The notes: generated from the sequence alone by a model not told the origin. A stretch of DNA of 64,000 nt from Palsa-343 sp036269135 (GCA_036269135.1 DATASQ010000052.1:93904-157903), one strand, 5' to 3'; numbered from the stretch's first letter, positions 9,168-18,419 are shown. Translations and numbers: made by a program.

Positions 9168-9201
9168 AGCGGGCCCGATGACAATCGTCATCGGGCCCGC
9201 T
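9168..9201. terminator. Hairpin terminator after the TonB receptor-like gene
   Basis: A perfect 15-bp inverted repeat (AGCGGGCCCGATGAC at 9168-9182, matched at 9187-9201) with loop AATC. It lies 22 bases past the stop of the leftward receptor gene. No strong T-run follows on either strand, so the efficiency is uncertain. It could also end transcription coming from ffs. Confidence 0.75.
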
Positions 9202-9223
9202 GAGTTGGAGGAAGACGAGCCGG

Positions 9224-12200
9224 TTAGAACTGGAAGGTTCCTTTCATCTGGACAATGCGGGGCGAGGCGTCGCCGCCCAGGCCGCTGCCGAAGATGCTGG
9301 TGGGCGTGCTCACGGTGCCATCGATCAGGCCGAACAGGGGGCTGTTGATGTCGCTGACGGGTTGAGCGAAATTCGGGTGGTTGAGGATGTTGAAGAGCTG
9401 GGCGCCCACAGTGAATTTGCGGCCTTCATGGTGGGAGAAGCCGAAGCCCTTCTGGATCGCGAAATCGGTGTCGAAGTAATGCGGTCCGAAGAAGGCGTTG
9501 CGGCGACCCTGACCGAAACCGGTCGCCGACGCGAAGTTCGACACGTTCAGGCAGGGGGTGCCGGTTCCGGAAGTGAAATTCAGCACCGCCGAGGTCGAAC
9601 ACTGACGAGCCTGCGGCGCGATCTGATCGGCGAACAGGGTGCCATAGTAGTTCTGGCTCTGGAGGCCGGTGGAGGTGTTGGTGTCGACCACGCTGTAGGG
9701 GAAACCGGTGTGGAAGAAGACCGTGCCGGAGAGTTGCCACAGACTGGTGAGCGCGTGCATGCGGCTGGAGCTGGGCAGCAGGATGACGTAGTTCCCGGTC
9801 ACATTGTGGCGGACGTCATAGTCGGCATTGCCGTAGTTCTGCGCGAGGTTATAGGGATTTTCCGGATAGTAAGTATTACCCGGGTTGAAGGGCAGGAAAC
9901 CGCCATTGGAAATCTCATCCAGAGCGTGCGAGTAGGTGTAGCTGAAGGTCAGATCGACGTACTTCTCGCGGTGCTGCACGGTGGCGGTGCCGCCGTTGTA
10001 GTTGGAGTCGGCCTCGCTGGTGATGAGGTTGATCTGAGAGAACGAAGGCAGAGGAGCGGTGGCCGGTAATCCCGGGAAACCGTATGCGTTGGCGCTGTTT
10101 TCCTGAACCGGCTCGTGAAATCCGTGATTGCCGACATAGCCGAGCGTCACCGCGGTGGTCCGTCCGAACTGGCGCTGGACCTGCAGGCTCCATTCTTCGT
10201 AGGTCGGGTAGTGGATGGAGGTGGCGGGGGTGGTGAAGTTGATCGGCGCGAAGGTGGGCGCTGCCGCCGCGATGGTGGTGGCGCTGCCGCCGTTCGCAAA
10301 ACCGGCGCGGAAGGCTTTCGCATCGTCGGCGGCGATGGCGCTGCCGCTGGCGGGATTGGAGGGATCGAGCAGACCGCCAATGATGGTGAAGGAGACGTCA
10401 TTGGGAGGATTGAAGAGGAGCGAGTCGGCAATCGTGCCGGGAAAGACGTCGGAGAAGAGGCCAAAGCCGGCGCGGATCACGAGGTTGCCATTCTGTCCCG
10501 GAGGCGAGAAGGTAAAGCCGACGCGCGGCTCCACGGCAACGGCCTGGTACGAACTGAAGGTCTGCGCCTGGCCGGCGGTGATCAGGGAATTGTAGGGAAC
10601 CGAGGCAGCATTGCCGGTAGCGGCTCCGGCCGCGCCCAGCTGATAGGGATCGCCACTCAGGCGAGAGAAGCAGTCGGTGACGCAAATGGGATTGGAGTTG
10701 TGCTCGAAACGGATGCCGTAATCGAGCTTGAAGTTCGGCCGGACACTCCAGTCATCCTGGAGGTAGGCTCCCATCTGGTACATGGCGATGGGAGAGTGGG
10801 TGGTCAGGGGGAAATCCTGCTCGGTGATGAAGGAGTAGCCGTTGTTGAAGGTGAGACCGGGGGCTCCGTCGGCCGCGGCGGCGCCGGGTCCGAAGGCGAC
10901 ATTGACCGGGTAATTCAACTCGAGCGGATCCCAGTCGGAGACATCGTCGCGCTTGAGGTTCCAGCCGACGCGAATGGTGTGGGCTCCATGGGTGAGGCTG
11001 AGGTCATCCTCCACGCCGTACTGGGTGATATTCCGGCCGTTGAAGAAGTAGCCGTAGGGATTGATCTGATTGAACACATCCGTTGTCCCACCGGGAGTCA
11101 GAGCCTGATCCTGGAACTGGAATCCGCCATAGAAGAGCGACTCGTCGGCGGAAACACTGGGCGGTTCGAAAATCGCGCTGTACCAGGAGCCATACATCAG
11201 GAACTGGTTCACGATATTCGGCGTGAAGGAGTGGGTCTCCACCATCTGGCCTTCATAGGAGGGCTGGGTGCTGACCAGGTCGAAGGCGGAATTCAGCGGA
11301 TCGGTGTAGGAGGGCTGGAAGCCGCGATCCATCTTGTAGCGGCCGAAAACCTTATCGTTGGTGCCGATGTTGTAGTCGAGGCGGCCGGTGAGCAGCCATT
11401 CATTGGCGCCGGACGACGCCGTGGAGCGGAAGGTGTTGACATCGGGATCCACGACGCCGCTCTCGGCGTATGGAATTGCTCCGGAAGCGCCGGGCGCATT
11501 GTTGTAGATGGAGAAGAGGTGCTGATAGTAGGGCACCTCAGAAGGATTATTCGCCGTGACAGAACCCAGGACGGATGTCTGATAGGACGCGCTGGGGATG
11601 AAGACCTGATTGCTGGTGGGGAAGATGAAACGGATGCCTTCGGTATCGAGGAAGAAGAAGAGCTTGTTCTTGAAAATGGGGCCGCCGATGGAGGCCGCCC
11701 ACTGGTTGTCGTTCACAAAGGGACGCGGAACGCTCTGTTGGTTGTTGAAGTAGCTGTTGGCGTTCAGAATGCGGCCGTTCCACCAGTAGACCAGGTTGCC
11801 GTGGAACTGGTTGGTGCCGGAGCGGGTGATCTCATTCAGCTGCGCTCCGCCCAGTCCGCCGAACTGCGCGCTGTACGCGTTGCTGGTGACGCTGTCCTCG
11901 GCGATTTCGTTATTGCCGAGCAGAAGGTTGGTGGCTCCGGAATTATTGACGTTAAAGAAGGGATCGTTTTCGTCCGTACCGTTCACGGTGAAGTTGTTCG
12001 AGGTGGCGGGCAGGCCAAAGCTGGAGAAATTGCCGTAGCCGAACATGCCGTTAGCGGCCTGGTTGGTGCTGTTGACCACCGAGCCGGGCGCCAGCTGGCC
12101 CATGAAGGTGATGTCGTTGCCGGGATTCGGCATGTTCTGGATCTGCTCGGTGCTGAAGGTGGTGGTCAGATTGGCGTTCTGCGTCTGCAGGAGAGGCGCG

Positions 12201-12595
12201 GTGGTGGTGACCTGAATGGTCTGGGTGCTGGACCCGAGCTGCAGGGTCAGATTCGCGGCAGTGCCCGTGCCCACGTTCACGGTGACGTGGGTTTCCGATG
12301 CCTGGAACCCGGTTGCGGCGGCATTGACGGTGTACTGGTCCGGCGGCAGCAGGGCAAAGCGATACACACCGTCCGAGCCGGAAGTGGCCGTCCGAGTGGC
12401 GCCGGTTTCGGTATTCGTCAGGGTGATATGCGCACCGGGAATGACGGCGCCGGTCGGATCGGTAATGGTTCCGGCAATATCGCCCGAGACGGTTGTTTGC
12501 GCGCAAACCTGCGGGGCAAACCAGAAAGAAGCAGGCACGGTCATGACGAAGAAAGAGAGCGAAAGAGCCACTCTTCTAAAAAAAATCCGCGACAT
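9224..12595 (-). CDS. TonB-dependent receptor-like outer-membrane protein with carboxypeptidase-regulatory N-terminal domain
   Basis: An 1,123-residue outer-membrane barrel of the acidobacterial Oar/TonB-receptor type. Residues 1-33 form a signal peptide ending VCAQ. Residues about 35-115 are a carboxypeptidase-regulatory-like beta sandwich (GDIAGTITDPTGAVIPGAHI, GSDGVYRFALLPPDQYTV). A plug-like region follows (FSTEQIQNMPNPGNDI, FTVNGTDENDPFFN, GGLGGAQLNEITRSGTNQFHG), then a long strand-rich barrel ending MKGTFQF, with the terminal Phe used for outer-membrane assembly. CGGAGGAATTTG precedes the ATG. No N-terminal TonB box could be assigned with certainty. Such proteins are highly multiplied in Acidobacteria and probably take up large organic ligands; the ligand cannot be inferred. 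It stands alone with its own terminator. Confidence 0.9.
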   Translation of the reverse strand: MSRIFFRRVALSLSFFVMTVPASFWFAPQVCAQTTVSGDIAGTITDPTGAVIPGAHITLTNTETGATRTATSGSDGVYRFALLPPDQYTVNAAATGFQASETHVTVNVGTGTAANLTLQLGSSTQTIQVTTTAPLLQTQNANLTTTFSTEQIQNMPNPGNDITFMGQLAPGSVVNSTNQAANGMFGYGNFSSFGLPATSNNFTVNGTDENDPFFNVNNSGATNLLLGNNEIAEDSVTSNAYSAQFGGLGGAQLNEITRSGTNQFHGNLVYWWNGRILNANSYFNNQQSVPRPFVNDNQWAASIGGPIFKNKLFFFLDTEGIRFIFPTSNQVFIPSASYQTSVLGSVTANNPSEVPYYQHLFSIYNNAPGASGAIPYAESGVVDPDVNTFRSTASSGANEWLLTGRLDYNIGTNDKVFGRYKMDRGFQPSYTDPLNSAFDLVSTQPSYEGQMVETHSFTPNIVNQFLMYGSWYSAIFEPPSVSADESLFYGGFQFQDQALTPGGTTDVFNQINPYGYFFNGRNITQYGVEDDLSLTHGAHTIRVGWNLKRDDVSDWDPLELNYPVNVAFGPGAAAADGAPGLTFNNGYSFITEQDFPLTTHSPIAMYQMGAYLQDDWSVRPNFKLDYGIRFEHNSNPICVTDCFSRLSGDPYQLGAAGAATGNAASVPYNSLITAGQAQTFSSYQAVAVEPRVGFTFSPPGQNGNLVIRAGFGLFSDVFPGTIADSLLFNPPNDVSFTIIGGLLDPSNPASGSAIAADDAKAFRAGFANGGSATTIAAAAPTFAPINFTTPATSIHYPTYEEWSLQVQRQFGRTTAVTLGYVGNHGFHEPVQENSANAYGFPGLPATAPLPSFSQINLITSEADSNYNGGTATVQHREKYVDLTFSYTYSHALDEISNGGFLPFNPGNTYYPENPYNLAQNYGNADYDVRHNVTGNYVILLPSSSRMHALTSLWQLSGTVFFHTGFPYSVVDTNTSTGLQSQNYYGTLFADQIAPQARQCSTSAVLNFTSGTGTPCLNVSNFASATGFGQGRRNAFFGPHYFDTDFAIQKGFGFSHHEGRKFTVGAQLFNILNHPNFAQPVSDINSPLFGLIDGTVSTPTSIFGSGLGGDASPRIVQMKGTFQF

Positions 12596-13018
12596 TCAAA
12601 TTCCTCCGAAACGGCAATTCATTGTGTGGGTGTGCTGGCCCGGGAACCGATGATGGCTAAGTTGCAAGCGAGCCTGAACGCTTCACGAAAACGGTCCGCG
12701 AAAGGGGCTCGAATCATCGCTGTCGAGCGGCAGGAGCGTGGGCGCTGTCCTGACCGCGTGCGGCAGTGAGTGACCAACGGATTGCCGTTGCACGCCTGAT
12801 GCCGTTACTGAAAAGTAACCTGCGCGGTGCTGAAGATTTTATTAAGTAATTATTATTCTTAGAGTTAGAGGGGAGAACGGCGGAGCGACACGCATCGCCC
12901 ATTCGGCCGGGGGGAAAGCAAGGGGCCAAACAACGTGGAATCGGGGAGTCCCGATTCATGAATTCATAGGGTTAGACGCTGGTTCTACCAAAAACGGTAG
13001 CAAGTCAAAGGCTACGGA
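12596..13018. other. Intergenic region; upstream control region of the receptor gene
   Basis: About 420 bp with no credible gene. It holds an AT-rich patch near 12840-12870, unusual against the GC-rich background. A perfect 8-bp hairpin (GAATCGGG, loop GAGT, CCCGATTC) lies at 12938-12957, followed by the palindrome ATGAATTCAT. The hairpin is about 60 bases past the last DUF507 stop and may be its terminator. The rest presumably contains the receptor promoter, which could not be pinned down. Confidence 0.5.
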
Positions 13019-13294
13019 TCAGATGCCGAGCTTCTTGACTTCTTCGTTATAGTACTTGCGGTAGAGGATGTCCCACTCCTGGCTGCCTTCAGGGATAATG
13101 CGGCGCTGGGACTCGATCTTCTGGCGGGCCGCCTGGTCGATGCGCAACTCTTCGAGCAGCAGGTGTTCGAGCGCCTTGCGCGCTTCCTGGCGAATCGTGT
13201 TGCGATCCTCAAGGAAGTCGCACTCGGGAGTTTCGGCGAGAGTGTCGGCCACGACGTGAGCAAGCTTATTCAGTTTGTCGCGGGAGATTCTCAC
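13019..13294 (-). CDS. DUF507 family protein (second of a pair)
   Basis: A 91-residue protein of the DUF507 family: MRISRDKLNKLAHVVADTL, then EARKALEHLLLEELRIDQAARQ and a C-terminus with WDILYRKYYNEEVKKLGI. It is predicted to be all helical and has no signal peptide or membrane segment, so it is probably cytoplasmic. Its start overlaps the stop of the upstream paralogue by four bases (ATGA), implying translational coupling. DUF507 genes often come as two adjacent half-similar copies, which suggests the products form a heterodimer. No biochemical role is established for the family, and none is proposed. Confidence 0.85.
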   Translation of the reverse strand: MRISRDKLNKLAHVVADTLAETPECDFLEDRNTIRQEARKALEHLLLEELRIDQAARQKIESQRRIIPEGSQEWDILYRKYYNEEVKKLGI

Positions 13295-13569
13295 AGAACC
13301 GCCTTGTATTTGCGCGCGAGCTCGGTTTTCACCTTTTTGAACATCTCGGAATAGCTGGCGCCGGTGCGCTGCATTTCGTCCTGGTAGGCTTCCAGGATGA
13401 CGCGGACTTCGTCGTTGATGCGGTCCTCGAGGGACAGCTCGTCGAGCAGGCCGGTATAAACGCGCTCCTGCACGGCGGGCGGTTTCGCGGTCTGAATCAT
13501 TTTGGCGTCGATGAGGTGCTTGACGGTGTGGCGCGCCAAATAGCCAACGTACTCACGGGAAAAGATCAT
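13291..13569 (-). CDS. DUF507 family protein (first of a pair)
   Basis: A 92-residue paralogue of the next gene: MIFSREYVGYLARHTVKHLI, LLDELSLEDRINDEVRVILE, and a tail YSEMFKKVKTELARKYKAVL. The shared plan is an N-terminal helix, a middle 'RIN(D/E)EVR' or 'EARKALEHLL' helix, and a C-terminal basic helix. It is the first gene of a two-gene operon with an ATGA overlap. The gap upstream (13570-13759) contains GGTGCAGGG-type repeats. Its function is unknown; the family is mostly seen in Acidobacteria, Deltaproteobacteria, Nitrospirae and Aquificae, to my knowledge. Confidence 0.85.
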   Translation of the reverse strand: MIFSREYVGYLARHTVKHLIDAKMIQTAKPPAVQERVYTGLLDELSLEDRINDEVRVILEAYQDEMQRTGASYSEMFKKVKTELARKYKAVL

Positions 13570-13759
13570 CGGAACTCATTTGGAATATAGCACATGGAAA
13601 GAGGGTGCAGGGTGCGGGGGACAGGGCGCGGAAAAACCCTGCGACCCGCTGGGGTTAGGGCGATCCGCGGCGGGTTGGGATAGCGTTCGGAGTCCTGAAT
13701 CGAACCGATTCTTCCTCCTTACGTCGGCGCTTCCACGGGGGCCGGCCAGGGGCCGGCGT

Positions 13760-15091
13760 CTAGTCGTGGCGGCGTTTCGAGGCGCGGATGCGGCGGATCT
13801 CGTCCATGCGCTGAGCGAGGAGTCTTTCACGGCCCTCCTGGGTGGGAAAGTAGTAGCGGCGGCCGGCGAGGGATTCGGGCAGACACTCCATGTCGGCGAC
13901 GTGGCCTTCGACGTCGTGGGCGTATTCGTAGCCTTTGCCGTAGTCGAGTTCTTTCATCAGGCGGGTGGGCGCGTTGCGCAGGTGGAGCGGCACCGGCTCC
14001 TGGCGGGCATTCTCAATATCGCCCATGACCTGGCCCCAGGCGGTGTAGACCGCGTTCGATTTGGGCGCGAGCGCAAGATAGACGACGGCCTCGGCCAGGG
14101 CGAGATCGCCTTCGGGCGAGCCGAGGAAGTCCACCATATCGCGGGCCGAGAGACAGAGGTTGAGGGCTTCGGGCGCGGCCAGACCGATGTCCTCGACCGC
14201 CATGCGGACCACGCGGCGGGCGATGTAGAGCGGATCTTCACCGGCCTTCATCATGCGGCCGAGCCAGTAGAGGGCGGCATCGGCGTCAGAGTTGCGGACG
14301 GATTTGTGCAGGGCGGAGATGAGGTTGTAGTGCTCCTCGCCCTGCTTGTCGTACATGAGAACCCGCTGCTGGAGGGCCTCGGTGGCGACGGACTTCGTGA
14401 TGGTGCCGGCCTCGGTGGCGAGTTTGGCGGCGACTTCGAGCGCGTTGAGCGCGTTGCGGGCGTCGCCGGAAGCGTAACCGGCGAGCAGCTCGAGCGCGCC
14501 TTCGCCGGCGGCCAGGTGCTGGGCGCCTAGCCCGCGCTCGGGATCGCTGAGCGCGCGCTGCAGGAGGGTGAGGATCTGCTCGTCGGTGAGCTGGTGGAGC
14601 GTGTAGACGCGGCAGCGGGAGAGCAGGGCGGAATTGATCTCAAAGGAGGGATTCTCCGTCGTGGCGCCGATGAGGCGGATGGAGCCGCGCTCGACCCAGG
14701 GCAGAAAAGCGTCCTGCTGCGCTTTGTTGAAGCGGTGAATTTCATCGATGAAGAGGATGGTGCGGGTGCCCCAGGAGGCGGCCTTCTCCGCGTCGGCCAT
14801 GACCTGCTTGATCTCTTTAATGCCGGCGAGCACGGCGGAGAACTCGATAAAGGTGGCTTTGGTGCTTTCGGCGATGATTTTGGCCAAGGTGGTTTTGCCC
14901 ACGCCGGGGGGACCCCAGAAGATCATCGAGGAGGCGTCATCGCGCTCGATCTGGACGCGCAGCGGCTTGCCGGGGCCGAGGAGATGCTCCTGCCCGAGGA
15001 ACTCGTCGAGGGTGCGGGGCCGCATGCGCTCAGCCAGCGGAGCGGCCACGGGCACGGTTTTCGCATCGGGAGCGGGTTGAAAGAGGCTCAT
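13760..15091 (-). CDS. rarA: Replication-associated recombination protein A (RarA/MgsA)
   Basis: An AAA+ ATPase that acts at stalled replication forks. The 443 residues start with a short tail and RMRPRTLDEFLGQEHLLG, then Walker A WGPPGVGKTTLAKI, the RarA-specific KATFIEFSAVLAGIKEIK, Walker B ILFIDEIHRFNKAQQDAFL, sensor 1 IGATTENPSFE and the Arg finger region LLSRCRVYTL. The C-terminal oligomerisation domain carries KQGEEHYNLISALHKSVRNSD and ALYWLGRM, diagnostic of RarA rather than RuvB. The length is typical. Its ATG overlaps the stop of the upstream trmH-like gene by four bases, so the two are probably co-translated. Confidence 0.96.
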   Translation of the reverse strand: MSLFQPAPDAKTVPVAAPLAERMRPRTLDEFLGQEHLLGPGKPLRVQIERDDASSMIFWGPPGVGKTTLAKIIAESTKATFIEFSAVLAGIKEIKQVMADAEKAASWGTRTILFIDEIHRFNKAQQDAFLPWVERGSIRLIGATTENPSFEINSALLSRCRVYTLHQLTDEQILTLLQRALSDPERGLGAQHLAAGEGALELLAGYASGDARNALNALEVAAKLATEAGTITKSVATEALQQRVLMYDKQGEEHYNLISALHKSVRNSDADAALYWLGRMMKAGEDPLYIARRVVRMAVEDIGLAAPEALNLCLSARDMVDFLGSPEGDLALAEAVVYLALAPKSNAVYTAWGQVMGDIENARQEPVPLHLRNAPTRLMKELDYGKGYEYAHDVEGHVADMECLPESLAGRRYYFPTQEGRERLLAQRMDEIRRIRASKRRHD

Positions 15092-15933
15092 GGGTTCGCC
15101 CTCTGCCGCGCGGCCTCATACAAAAGAACGCTGGCGGCGACGGCGGCATTCAGCGATTCCACCGGGCCGGGCGTCGGGATCGATACCAGTTGATCGGCGC
15201 GCTCCACCAGGTCCTGGGAGAGGCCGCTGCCTTCGTTGCCGATGAGCAGGGCGGCGGGGCGGGTCCAGTCTACCTGGGAACAGGGCAGAGCTTCGGCTCC
15301 CGAGGAGCCGGGAACCGCGGCATAGACCGGGATTTTGCGTTCCGCAAGAGCCGCAAAGGCCGGAGCCGGTTTTTCCGCAACGACCGGGACGCGGAAGGCG
15401 GAACCGGCGGAGGCGCGGAGGACCTTGGCGTTCCAGACCGAGACGGTTCCGGCAAGAGCCAGGACGCCGCCGGCTCCGAAGGCTTCCGCGGAGCGGATCA
15501 GGGTGCCGAAGTTGCCGGGATCCTGGAGGCCGGCGGTGATCAGGATCAGGGGCGCGGGCTGGCTGAAGAGATCGCTGAGAGAGAAACGCGGCGGATCGGC
15601 AAGGGCGGCAATGCCCTGGGGCGATTCGGTTTCGACGGCGCTGTCGAAGACGGGCGGGGTGAGTTCCACGATGGGAACGGAGGCGGGAATGCGCAGGCGG
15701 TCCAGCAGGCGGAGGCGCGCTTCGCGGTGGTGCGGATCGTGCCGGACAAAGACGGTGCGCAGGGAAAGGCCGCTGCGGAGGGCCTCCGCGAGAAGGTGCT
15801 CGCCTTCGAGGGCGATGACTTCGGCCGGATCGCGGCCGGAACGCGAGAAGGCGGCGCGCAATTCCCGGACCCGGGCGTTCTGGCGACTCTGTACAATGCT
15901 GATGAGGCGCGAGCGCTCGGAAGCCGTCGGCAT
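15088..15933 (-). CDS. TrmH/SpoU family RNA methyltransferase
   Basis: A SAM-dependent 2'-O-ribose methyltransferase of the SPOUT class, 281 residues. An N-terminal substrate-binding domain (about 1-110) contains VIALEGEHLLAEAL. The catalytic knot domain has the three SpoU motifs: ITAGLQDPGNFGTLIRSAEA, LLIGNEGSGLSQDLV and IPTPGPVESLNAAVAASVLLYEA. The target (23S rRNA or tRNA) cannot be decided from sequence; RlmB-type and TsnR-type enzymes look alike. It is the first gene of a pair with rarA, and is divergent from tsaC with 91 bp between them. Confidence 0.92.
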   Translation of the reverse strand: MPTASERSRLISIVQSRQNARVRELRAAFSRSGRDPAEVIALEGEHLLAEALRSGLSLRTVFVRHDPHHREARLRLLDRLRIPASVPIVELTPPVFDSAVETESPQGIAALADPPRFSLSDLFSQPAPLILITAGLQDPGNFGTLIRSAEAFGAGGVLALAGTVSVWNAKVLRASAGSAFRVPVVAEKPAPAFAALAERKIPVYAAVPGSSGAEALPCSQVDWTRPAALLIGNEGSGLSQDLVERADQLVSIPTPGPVESLNAAVAASVLLYEAARQRANP

Positions 15934-16024
15934 GGGTGGATTCTAACCCGCCTGCCAGCCTGATGGGCTCACACGGTTTCATCCAATACAAAGTGCGACG
16001 CGAATATCCTCGACAGGAGAGGCC

Positions 16025-16672
16025 TTGGCTGCAGAGATTCTGCGCGTGCATCCGGACGAGCCCGAGCCGGACCGGATCGAGTACATTGCGACCTGCATCC
16101 GCGACGGCAAGGTCGTTGGCATGCCCACGGATACGTTCTACGGGTTGGCCGTGGACCCGGTGAACCTGCATGCGGTGGAGAAGATCTATGAGATCAAGTC
16201 GCGGCTGAAGCACAAGCCGCTCTCGCTGCTGATCGCGAACCTGGCGCAGGCCTACCAGCTGGTGCGGGAGATCAGCTCGTGCTTCGATCTGCTGGCGGAG
16301 CGCTTTTGGCCGGGGCCGCTGACGGTGATTGTGAAGGCCAGTTCGCGGCTGCCGCTGCGCAGCACGGCGAATACCGGGAACGTGGCGCTGCGGATCCCCG
16401 ACGCGGCCATTCCGCGAGCGGTGGTGTCCGCGCTGGGCCTGCCGATTACCGCGACCGCGGCCAACCTGGCGGGTTTGCCGGAGTGCACCTATGCGGCCTG
16501 CGTGCGGGACCAGATTGGAGACCGGATTCCGGTGATTGTGGACGGCGGCCCGACCGGACGCAGCCTCGCCACGACCATCGTGGATCTTTCCGGGCCGGAC
16601 GGGACCTGGCAAATTCTGCGGGAAGGAGCGATCCCGACGCACGCCATCGCGCTCGCGCTGCAGTCACGATGA
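16025..16672 (+). CDS. tsaC: L-threonylcarbamoyladenylate synthase
   Basis: Makes threonylcarbamoyl-AMP from threonine, bicarbonate and ATP for the universal t6A37 tRNA modification. The 215-residue product has the YrdC/Sua5 core: VVGMPTDTFYGLAVDP, KSRLKHKPLSLLIANL, ERFWPGPLTVIVKAS, VALRIPD, PITATAANLAG and VDGGPTGR. It lacks the extra C-terminal Sua5 domain, so it is the short TsaC type. The start is TTG at 16025, behind AGGAGAGG. The stop overlaps the ATG of the next gene (ATGA), so it is coupled to ydcF. Confidence 0.93.
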   Translation: MAAEILRVHPDEPEPDRIEYIATCIRDGKVVGMPTDTFYGLAVDPVNLHAVEKIYEIKSRLKHKPLSLLIANLAQAYQLVREISSCFDLLAERFWPGPLTVIVKASSRLPLRSTANTGNVALRIPDAAIPRAVVSALGLPITATAANLAGLPECTYAACVRDQIGDRIPVIVDGGPTGRSLATTIVDLSGPDGTWQILREGAIPTHAIALALQSR

Positions 16673-17322
16673 TTCTTCCGGACGACAATTTGCGGATGGC
16701 TCGAACGTTCCCGTTAGGGTCGGCTGCCGGATCGCGCCGGCGGCTGTGGCTTTCGACGGCGGGCGTGCTGGTGGCCGGCGCTGTTTTGTGGGTTCTGTGG
16801 GTGGATGGGCGCATCCAGGCATATGCCCATCGCGACGAGGCGCGACCGGCGGACGCAATCGCGGTATTCGGCGCCGCGGAGTATGACGGGCGTCCTTCGC
16901 CGGTGTTGCGCGCGCGGCTGGCACATGCGCTGGATCTCTATCAGCGCGGGCTGGCGCCGATGATCATCACGCTGGGAGGCGGCGACCCCGCAGACCGCCA
17001 TTCGGAAGGCGGCGTGGGGCACGATTACCTGATCGCGCAAGGCGTGCCGGAAGAGGCGATCATCGCGGAGACGCAAAGCGACAATACCGAGCAATCCGCC
17101 GAGCGCCTGGCGGTCATCGCCCGCAAAAACAGATTCCGCACCATTGACGTGGTGAGCGACGGGACGCACCTTTTTCGAATTCACGCGATTTGCGAGCACG
17201 ACGGGCTGGAGGTCTACACGTCACCGCGTCCGGTGGGCCGCAGCATCCCGTGGGTGGAGCGGGTGCAGCGCCTGGCCCACGAGATTGCGAGCTACACGGC
17301 GTGGCGGCTGCACGTGCACTGA
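16669..17322 (+). CDS. YdcF/ElyC-like DUF218 membrane protein
   Basis: A 217-residue protein with one N-terminal membrane segment (RLWLSTAGVLVAGAVLWVLW) and a periplasmic DUF218 domain: PADAIAVFGAAEYDGRPSPV, RLAHALDLYQRGLAPMIITLGG, GHDYLIAQGVPEEAIIAE, SDNTEQSA, then VSDGTHLFRIHAI. Relatives such as ElyC and SanA affect peptidoglycan or undecaprenyl-phosphate metabolism. The start overlaps the stop of tsaC by four bases. The longest frame begins 390 bases earlier inside tsaC and is rejected. An internal ATG nine codons on (MARTFPLG) is also possible. Confidence 0.85.
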   Translation: MILPDDNLRMARTFPLGSAAGSRRRLWLSTAGVLVAGAVLWVLWVDGRIQAYAHRDEARPADAIAVFGAAEYDGRPSPVLRARLAHALDLYQRGLAPMIITLGGGDPADRHSEGGVGHDYLIAQGVPEEAIIAETQSDNTEQSAERLAVIARKNRFRTIDVVSDGTHLFRIHAICEHDGLEVYTSPRPVGRSIPWVERVQRLAHEIASYTAWRLHVH

Positions 17323-17343
17323 GGCGCGTGACGGCGCGGTGAC

Positions 17344-18204
17344 TTATACGCCGGCGTGGTTGCCCACGCCGAGGATGCGGGCGATTTCGCCATTCCGCAG
17401 CATCTCGGCGGCTTTGTCGAGGGTCACATCGTCAGGAACATGATGGTAGTCGCTGGTGACTTCGTCTTCCTGATCGCCGATGGTTTTGAAAAAGAGCGCG
17501 TGGCCGGAGATGTGGACGTGCATGCCGGTAATCTGCCAGCTGCCGTCGCCAACCTCGGCGCGCTCGATGCTGAATGTGCCGCCGGCATCCAGATGGCCGA
17601 GTAACCCCCAGGCGAACTCCACGGGCTGGTCGAGGCGGCCGCGCAGAGCCTTCAGGCGCATCGCTTTTTCATTCACCACCATCGTTCCCGACATGGCAGC
17701 GAGCACCTTCGCACTCATACTGCCGGGGGAGAAGCTCGGGTTGGGGTGAAAAGACAACGTCACACTGTCGGCGTCGCGATTGACGATGGTCCAGACAAAG
17801 GCGTCGGGCAACAATGTCAGCATTTGGCGCGCCTGCTGCCCATCGTGCTGCGCGTTTTTCTTCTGCAGCGCGCGGAAGGAGGAATCGCTGAGCATTCGCT
17901 GGATGCGATCCAGGTCGGCCTGATGTTCCTGGGCTCCGGGGGGGCGGCCGTGATCTTCGGTGACCATCGAGAGGTTGCCCTGAGGCGTTTCGATGACCAT
18001 CTTCACCAGATCCTTGTCCGGAGACTGGTAGGCGTCGCGATACATCCAGCGGGTGTGGTCGTGGGAGTCGGCCCAGAGCTCGTTGCCGACGACTTTGCGC
18101 ACGATCTCCTCGGCCGACTGGGCCCGCGCGGGACGGGGAATGGCCAGCAGTGCGATGGAGAAGAGGAGGGGAAAGGAGCAGCAGATCCCGAGCTTTCTTT
18201 TCAT
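17344..18204 (-). CDS. Exported protein of unknown function
   Basis: A 286-residue protein with a Sec signal peptide (about 1-28: Lys/Arg start, LLFSIALLAIPRPARAQ, cut after ARA). The mature part begins SAEEIVRKVVGNELWADSHD and contains WMYRDAY, TPQGNLSMVTEDHGRP, FVWTIVNRDADSVTLSFHPNP and a His-rich end. The layout, with an 'AEEIV+K' opening and a two-sheet body reporting on a bound lipid, recalls outer-membrane lipoprotein-sorting folds (LolA/LolB-like) common in Acidobacteria, but the similarity is weak. It is probably periplasmic. It converges on ydcF with 21 bp between stops. Confidence 0.65.
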   Translation of the reverse strand: MKRKLGICCSFPLLFSIALLAIPRPARAQSAEEIVRKVVGNELWADSHDHTRWMYRDAYQSPDKDLVKMVIETPQGNLSMVTEDHGRPPGAQEHQADLDRIQRMLSDSSFRALQKKNAQHDGQQARQMLTLLPDAFVWTIVNRDADSVTLSFHPNPSFSPGSMSAKVLAAMSGTMVVNEKAMRLKALRGRLDQPVEFAWGLLGHLDAGGTFSIERAEVGDGSWQITGMHVHISGHALFFKTIGDQEDEVTSDYHHVPDDVTLDKAAEMLRNGEIARILGVGNHAGV

Positions 18205-18419
18205 TGAACAGCTTTCACGCCTGGGGTCGAAGCATTACACACGATGAACATAGGCAGAGATTCTTTATACCGTCAGTCGGGAGGAATTCGCCAGCGGTTC
18301 GCCGCCGGCGCCCTTACTTTGTATGATGCGAATCGCCGGGCAATCCATGGGTTGCCTGGGGAGGCGGGATCCGGCGCAGGGGAACCAGCCGGTACAATAT
18401 CCGGGAGAGACCGATAAAT

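Noticed and set aside
8759..9184. Upstream extension of the fabH frame to a 480-residue protein
   Set aside because: It runs through the ffs RNA on the opposite strand. The TTG at 8758 has a good ribosome-binding site and gives normal FabH length.
10115..12769. An 884-residue plus-strand open frame
   Set aside because: It is the complement of the TonB-receptor-like gene. Long antisense frames are common in GC-rich DNA, and this one has no domain or ribosome-binding site.
13580..13760. Possible gene behind the DUF507 pair
   Set aside because: The frame is made of GGTGCAGGG-type repeat and antisense rarA sequence, without a ribosome-binding site.
16279..16668. Upstream extension of the ydcF frame
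   Set aside because: It lies wholly inside tsaC in another frame. The ATG coupled to the tsaC stop fits better.
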